A stretch of 64,000 nt of DNA from JBHIYN01 sp041984235 (GTDB taxonomy: Bacteria; Pseudomonadota; Gammaproteobacteria; Ga0077536), in the NCBI GenBank assembly GCA_041984235.1, contig JBHIYN010000004.1, positions 1 through 64,000 of the forward strand. The letters are read 5' to 3'. Shown piece after piece: positions 60,357 through 64,000 of the stretch. Below the pieces are notes generated by a model. That model was given only the letters and a program-made list of their open reading frames with translations, had not been told where the DNA came from and searched no databases. How positions within the stretch are numbered: position 1 is the stretch's first letter; each line of letters starts with the position of its first letter. A program made the position numbers and the translations under genes.

Positions 60357-61544
60357 GGCGAGCACGCGGCCCATGGCGTCGACGAAGTAGTCGATGTTGG
60401 TGCCGTTGACGCCGGCGACGTTGATGCGGCTGGAGTCCACCATGTAGACGCTGAACTCGCGGCGCAGGCGTTCGACCTGCTGCGGGCTGATGCCGAGGAA
60501 GGAGAACATCCCGCGCTGCTCGCGAATGAAGCCGAAGTCCTGGCCGGTCGCCGCGCCGAGGCGGTCGGCGAGCAGTACGCGCAGGCCGTTGATACGGTTG
60601 CGCATGGCGGTCAGCTCCTCGACCCAGGCCGCGTTGAGTGCCTCGTCGCCGAGGATGATCTCGACGATGGCGGCGCCGTGCGCCGGTGGCATGGAATAGA
60701 TCCCGCGCACCACCGAGGCGAGCTGGCTCTGCACGATGGCGGTCTGCGCGGTGTCCGGGCTGACGATCTGCAGGGCGCCGACGCGCTCGCGGTAGAGTCC
60801 GAAATTCTTGGAGTAGGAGCTCGCCACGATCAGCTCGGGGCAGCGCTCGGCCAGGATGTGCACGCCCGCGGCGTCCTCTTCCAGGCCGTCGCCCAGGCCC
60901 TGGTAGGCGAGGTCGATGAAGGGCGTGAAGCCGCGCTCGTTGGCGAGGTCGGCGATCGCCTCCCAGTGCGGCACGGCGAGGTCGACGCCCGAGGGGTTGT
61001 GACAGCAGCCGTGCAGCAGCACGATGTCGCCGGCCGGCACCTCGGCCAGGGCGTTGAGCATGCCGTCGGCATCCAGGCCGTGGCTGGCGCGTGAGTAGTA
61101 GGTGTACTCGCGGATCGCGAGCCCGGCGTTGCCGAGCAGCGGCACGTGGTTGGCCCAGGTCGGGTCGCTGACCCAGACGGTGGTTGCGGGACGGGCACGC
61201 TTGATCAACTCGGCGCCGACGCGCAGCGCGCCGCAGCCACCCGGGGTCTGCACGCCCGCCACGCGGCGATCGCGCAGTGCGCCGTGGTCACGGCCGAACA
61301 TCAGCGCGCGCGCCAGATCGTTGAAGCCGGGCGTACCGGGCGGGCCGATGTAGGCCTTGGTCGTCTCGCCGTCGAAGCGGCGCTGCTCGGCTTCGCGCAC
61401 GCTCGCCATGATCGGGGTCTCGCCGGATTCGTCGCGGTAGACGCCGACGCCGAGATCGATCTTCTGTGGATGCTCGTCTTCGCGATAGGCGGCCATCAGG
61501 CCGAGGATGGGATCGGGATTGAGCGCTTCGAGGCTTTCAAACAT
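60351..61544 (-). CDS. tyrB: Aromatic amino acid/aspartate aminotransferase
   Basis: A 397-aa class I aminotransferase: substrate loop PDPILGLMAAYRED at the N-terminus, NPSGVDL (Asn for PLP) and the PLP lysine Lys246 in SSYSKNFGLYRERVG, with an Arg in the C-terminal SSRINVAG. The overall sequence is the AspC/TyrB type; TyrB rather than AspC is not certain. Its stop codon TAG is provided by the right arm of the palindromic element. Confidence 0.88.
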   Translation of the reverse strand: MFESLEALNPDPILGLMAAYREDEHPQKIDLGVGVYRDESGETPIMASVREAEQRRFDGETTKAYIGPPGTPGFNDLARALMFGRDHGALRDRRVAGVQTPGGCGALRVGAELIKRARPATTVWVSDPTWANHVPLLGNAGLAIREYTYYSRASHGLDADGMLNALAEVPAGDIVLLHGCCHNPSGVDLAVPHWEAIADLANERGFTPFIDLAYQGLGDGLEEDAAGVHILAERCPELIVASSYSKNFGLYRERVGALQIVSPDTAQTAIVQSQLASVVRGIYSMPPAHGAAIVEIILGDEALNAAWVEELTAMRNRINGLRVLLADRLGAATGQDFGFIREQRGMFSFLGISPQQVERLRREFSVYMVDSSRINVAGVNGTNIDYFVDAMGRVLAG

Positions 61545-61632
61545 GGCGCGGCGTGCTCCGGACGGACTGGCGGTGGCGCAACGGCGCGCGACTATAGCAC
61601 AGGCCGCGACGGTGACCGCGCGGTCGCCGCGC

Positions 61633-62076
61633 TCAGCGTTCGAAGCAGCGCTGGGCGGCTGCCGCGGCGCGTAGCTGGTCGAGCTCGCTGACGCCGGCGG
61701 CGCGCCGCTCCTCGGCAGCGAAGCCGGTCAGCGCACGGAAGGGCAGGTAGTAGAGGGCGGGATTCCAGATCGCACCGACGAAGACCGCGGCACGGTGGCG
61801 CGGCTCGTCCCAGAACGCGCGGCCGTGGTCTAGGCGCTGGCGCATGAGGCCGACGCGCCGTGCATACAGCGCCCGGCAGTCGCCCGGGGTGACCGCAGCC
61901 GGCTGCGGTGTGGCGGGCCCGAACAGGAGTTGGTAACCGTCGTCGACGCGGTCGCGGGCGAAGCGACGCAGCTGCTCTTCGGTCACGGTCGGAAAGACCG
62001 GCGTTCTGGCCGGCTCGGTGGCCGTGGCGGTCACCGGGCAGAGCAACGACAGGACGAGGAGAAGTGCGGCACGCAT
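61633..62076 (-). CDS. Exported hypothetical protein
   Basis: A 147-aa protein from ATG 62076 with a signal peptide (MRAALLLVLSLLCPVTATATE). The mature part is helical and contains two cysteines (PGDCRALYARRVGL; AAAAQRCFER) that could form a disulfide. Mid-segment HRAAVFVGAIWNPALYYLPFRALTGF looks membrane-associated. No family recognised. It lies 89 bp upstream of the aminotransferase start on the same strand. Start not certain: ATG 62103 adds nine residues. Confidence 0.65.
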   Translation of the reverse strand: MRAALLLVLSLLCPVTATATEPARTPVFPTVTEEQLRRFARDRVDDGYQLLFGPATPQPAAVTPGDCRALYARRVGLMRQRLDHGRAFWDEPRHRAAVFVGAIWNPALYYLPFRALTGFAAEERRAAGVSELDQLRAAAAAQRCFER

Positions 62077-62182
62077 GGGGCAATTGCCGGGTGAGGACGT
62101 CATACCCATTATGGCGGCGCGGACGCGCGTGCCTTGAGCGGCAAAGGGGCGGGGCGGCCGGCAGGGCGGCCCCCGGAAACGA

Positions 62183-62208
62183 GAACGGCGACCCGCAGGT
62201 CGCCGTTC
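62183..62208 (-). terminator. Terminator of the DUF992 gene
   Basis: An 11-bp perfect stem (GAACGGCGACC / GGTCGCCGTTC) with a 4-nt loop, followed in the leftward direction by TCGTTT. A second, 10-bp hairpin (GCCGGACCAC / GTGGTCCGGC, 62237-62259) lies nearer to the stop codon. Together they should end the DUF992 transcript. Confidence 0.65.
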
Positions 62209-62272
62209 GTGGTACGGCCTGGCACCGCGGCATGACGCCGGACCACGTCGTGGTCCGGCGCCGTACCGAAGG

Positions 62273-62764
62273 TCAGGGGGCCGGTTCGATGTAGAGGAAC
62301 GACAGGCCGCCCGAAGCGCCGATGCCGGTGCTCGACTCGAGCGCCAGCGGCTGCAGGCCGATGTTCTTGGCACCGCCGCCGACCAGGGCCTTGGCGCCGA
62401 GGCCGAGACCGGCTGCCGCGGACAGCTCGCCACCGACGTACTTGCCGGCCAGTGCCTTGGAGCCGGGGCTCACGTCCTCGCTTGCCGCGATGACGGTGAA
62501 GGCCATTTTCTCGTTCTGCTTGAAGCTCAGGTCGAGCCCCAGCGCGATGCCGGTCTCGCCGACGTATTCCTCGGTCTGGCCACCCTTGGCGTAGACGCAC
62601 TTGACGTCAGCGGTGGAGCGGATGAGCAGGTTGAGGCGGCTGCCGGGCACGACCGAGCAGGTCAGCACGCCGACCTCGAGGCCGCCTGCGGCATGAGCCG
62701 CTCCGAGTGGTGCGACGAGGCCGCTCAGGGCCAGGGCGAGTGCAAGGACTTTGCCTGATTTCAT
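62273..62764 (-). CDS. DUF992 exported protein
   Basis: A 163-aa protein with signal peptide (residues 1-25) and the DUF992 pattern: LEVGVLTCSVVPGSRLNLLIRSTADVKCVY with a cysteine pair that can form a disulfide, ETGIALGLDLSFKQNEKMAF, and the C-terminal LESSTGIGASGGLSFLYI. Ribosome site GAGGGAAC before ATG 62764 makes this start firm. The role of DUF992 is unknown; it is probably periplasmic or outer membrane. Confidence 0.88.
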   Translation of the reverse strand: MKSGKVLALALALSGLVAPLGAAHAAGGLEVGVLTCSVVPGSRLNLLIRSTADVKCVYAKGGQTEEYVGETGIALGLDLSFKQNEKMAFTVIAASEDVSPGSKALAGKYVGGELSAAAGLGLGAKALVGGGAKNIGLQPLALESSTGIGASGGLSFLYIEPAP

Positions 62765-62934
62765 GAAGTGTTCCCTCTTCGGATTGATGTTGTGGCTGTG
62801 AGTGTCGGGCGCACCTGGACGGCGCGCGTGCGATGCGTGGCAGTGCACGATCATCGCAACGGCCCCGGTTGTTGTCCAGGTAACAACGCACAAACCGCTA
62901 CCTGTAGCGGACGGCTGGCGGAAATACTGAAATA

Positions 62935-62950
62935 CTGTATAAATATACAG
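62935..62950 (+). promoter_or_regulatory. LexA box upstream of dnaE2
   Basis: CTGTATAAATATACAG is a full gammaproteobacterial-type SOS box (CTGT-N8-ACAG) 25 bp before the dnaE2 start codon. It should place dnaE2 under LexA control and DNA damage induction. A weaker inverted repeat GTTGTT/AACAAC (62868-62887) lies further upstream near the divergent DUF992 promoter. Confidence 0.9.
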
Positions 62951-62975
62951 TAAAAGAAAAGCGACTCCGCTGCCC

Positions 62976-64000
62976 ATGTCGACTCCGGAAATTCCGGCCT
63001 GTGCCGAGCTCCACTGCGTGAGCAACTTCAGCTTCCTGCGCGGCGCCTCGCACCCCGAGGAACTGGTGCGCGCCGCCGCCGCGCAGGGTTACCGGGCGCT
63101 CGCGCTGACCGACGAATGCAGCTTCGCCGGCCTGGTGCGTGCGCACGTTGCCGCGCGCGATCACGGCGTGCAGCTGATTGCGGGTACCGAGCTCACCCTG
63201 GACGACGGCATGCGGCTGGTGCTGCTGGCCGACGATCTTGCCGCCTATCGCGGGATCGCCGCGCTGGTCACGCGCGCGCGCCGGCGCCAGCCGAAAGGCG
63301 GCTACCGCGTCGTGCGCAGCGACCTGGAAGGCCTGGCGCATGGCCTGGCGATCTGGCTGCCGCGCGGCGGCGACGCCGACGCCGCCGACGGTGCCTGGCT
63401 GGCCGCGCACTTCGGCGGGCGGGCGTGGGTCGGGCTGGGGCTGTTCTACAGTGGCCGTGACCGCCTGCTGCTGCAGCACGCGCGCGAGCTGGCAACGGCC
63501 AGCGGACTGCCGCTGACCGCCGCCGGTGACGTGCACATGCACGAGCATCGCCGCCGTGCGCTGCTCGACACCGTGACCGCCATCCGGCTCGGCACCACGG
63601 TCATGGAGGCAGGTGAGCGGCTGTTCCCCAACGGCGAGCGTTACCTGCGTCCGCGCACGCGGCTCTCGCGCATCTACCCGCGCGAGCTGCTGGAGGAGAG
63701 CGTGCGGGTTGCCGCACGCTGTCACTTCTCGCTCGACGAGCTGCGTTACGACTATCCGCGCGAGCTGGTACCGGCCGGCCGTACGCCGGCCACGCACCTG
63801 CGCCGACTGACCGAGCAGGGCATGCGCCGGCGCTGGCCGCACGGCGCACCGGGCAAGGTGCGCGACCTGGTCGAGCACGAGCTCACGCTGATCGCCGAGC
63901 TCGGCTACGAGGCCTTCTTCCTCACCGTGCACGACCTGGTCGTGTTCGCACGCGGGCGCGGCATCCTGTGCCAGGGGCGTGGCTCGGCGGCCAACTCGGC
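62976..64000 (+). CDS. dnaE2: Error-prone DNA polymerase DnaE2 (5' part)
   Basis: The first 341 residues of a C-family polymerase; it is cut by the window end. The PHP domain opens with CAELHCVSNFSFLRGASHPEEL and LTDECSFAGLVRAH. The polymerase domain begins HDLVVFARGRGILCQGRGSAANS, which is DnaE2 rather than DnaE1. DnaE2 is the translesion polymerase usually encoded with imuA and imuB, but these are not upstream here. SOS control is shown by the LexA box. Absence of imuAB in the window does not mean they are absent from the genome. Confidence 0.9.
   Translation, partial: MSTPEIPACAELHCVSNFSFLRGASHPEELVRAAAAQGYRALALTDECSFAGLVRAHVAARDHGVQLIAGTELTLDDGMRLVLLADDLAAYRGIAALVTRARRRQPKGGYRVVRSDLEGLAHGLAIWLPRGGDADAADGAWLAAHFGGRAWVGLGLFYSGRDRLLLQHARELATASGLPLTAAGDVHMHEHRRRALLDTVTAIRLGTTVMEAGERLFPNGERYLRPRTRLSRIYPRELLEESVRVAARCHFSLDELRYDYPRELVPAGRTPATHLRRLTEQGMRRRWPHGAPGKVRDLVEHELTLIAELGYEAFFLTVHDLVVFARGRGILCQGRGSAANS

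Overview
The window is a GC-rich, gene-dense bacterial chromosome segment. It most probably comes from a chemolithotrophic sulfur-oxidising gammaproteobacterium. The sulfur-oxidation genes, monohaem c-type cytochromes, Tat-exported enzymes, an outer-membrane barrel with PEP-CTERM/FecR neighbours and a DnaE2-type polymerase all fit this, but the genus cannot be read from the sequence. I saw no rRNA, tRNA, CRISPR array, integrase or transposase.

Layout. 1-3140: a 140-bp tandem repeat, then a Nudix hydrolase, an AraC regulator, a DUF4124 protein and tusA. 3372-17580: the centrepiece, a cytoplasmic sulfur-oxidation locus. It runs from lipoate assembly genes (lipS1-lipT-lipS2-sLpl) through a glutaminase-like pseudoenzyme and a VOC protein to dsrE3B, hdrC1-B1-A-hyp-C2-B2, a small unknown, lbpA and a YeeE/TsuA-type transporter. 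TusA and DsrE-type sulfurtransferases would deliver sulfane sulfur, sHdr would oxidise it, and the lipoylated LbpA would be the swinging arm. The lip genes would make and attach its cofactor on site. 17718-22325: accessory genes (DUF5667-like, SET, CBS, ArsN2-like, GST, EF-hand, phosphotransferase).

22490-27478: soxC-soxD followed by a metallo-hydrolase, an MFS transporter and a TauD-like dioxygenase. 27773-32135: surface proteins (PEP-CTERM, FecR, beta-barrel, unknown Tat protein). 32244-38195: an FrhB-like Fe-S protein, then soxX-Y-Z-A-B and a GlcG/HbpS protein, the periplasmic thiosulfate-oxidising system. Both sHdr and a nearly complete Sox system including SoxCD are therefore encoded. 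AT-rich palindromes precede lipS1, dsrE3B and soxX and suggest a shared repressor.

38184-43760: P-type ATPase, LLM oxidoreductase, polysaccharide deacetylase, DsbA-like isomerase. 43835-52012: a tight four-gene leftward operon that looks like a defence system: Res-type helicase-nuclease, a 67-aa protein, a type III-like Mod methyltransferase with a sharply AT-rich centre, and a PLD-nuclease/helicase fusion. 52286-62764: metabolic and membrane genes (LLM, transglutaminase, M24 peptidase, DUF2306, TupA-like binding protein, alginate-export-type barrel, YqeC, aromatic aminotransferase, DUF992). A long palindromic element carries the stop codons of two convergent genes. 62935-64000: a LexA box and the 5' part of dnaE2, cut by the window edge.
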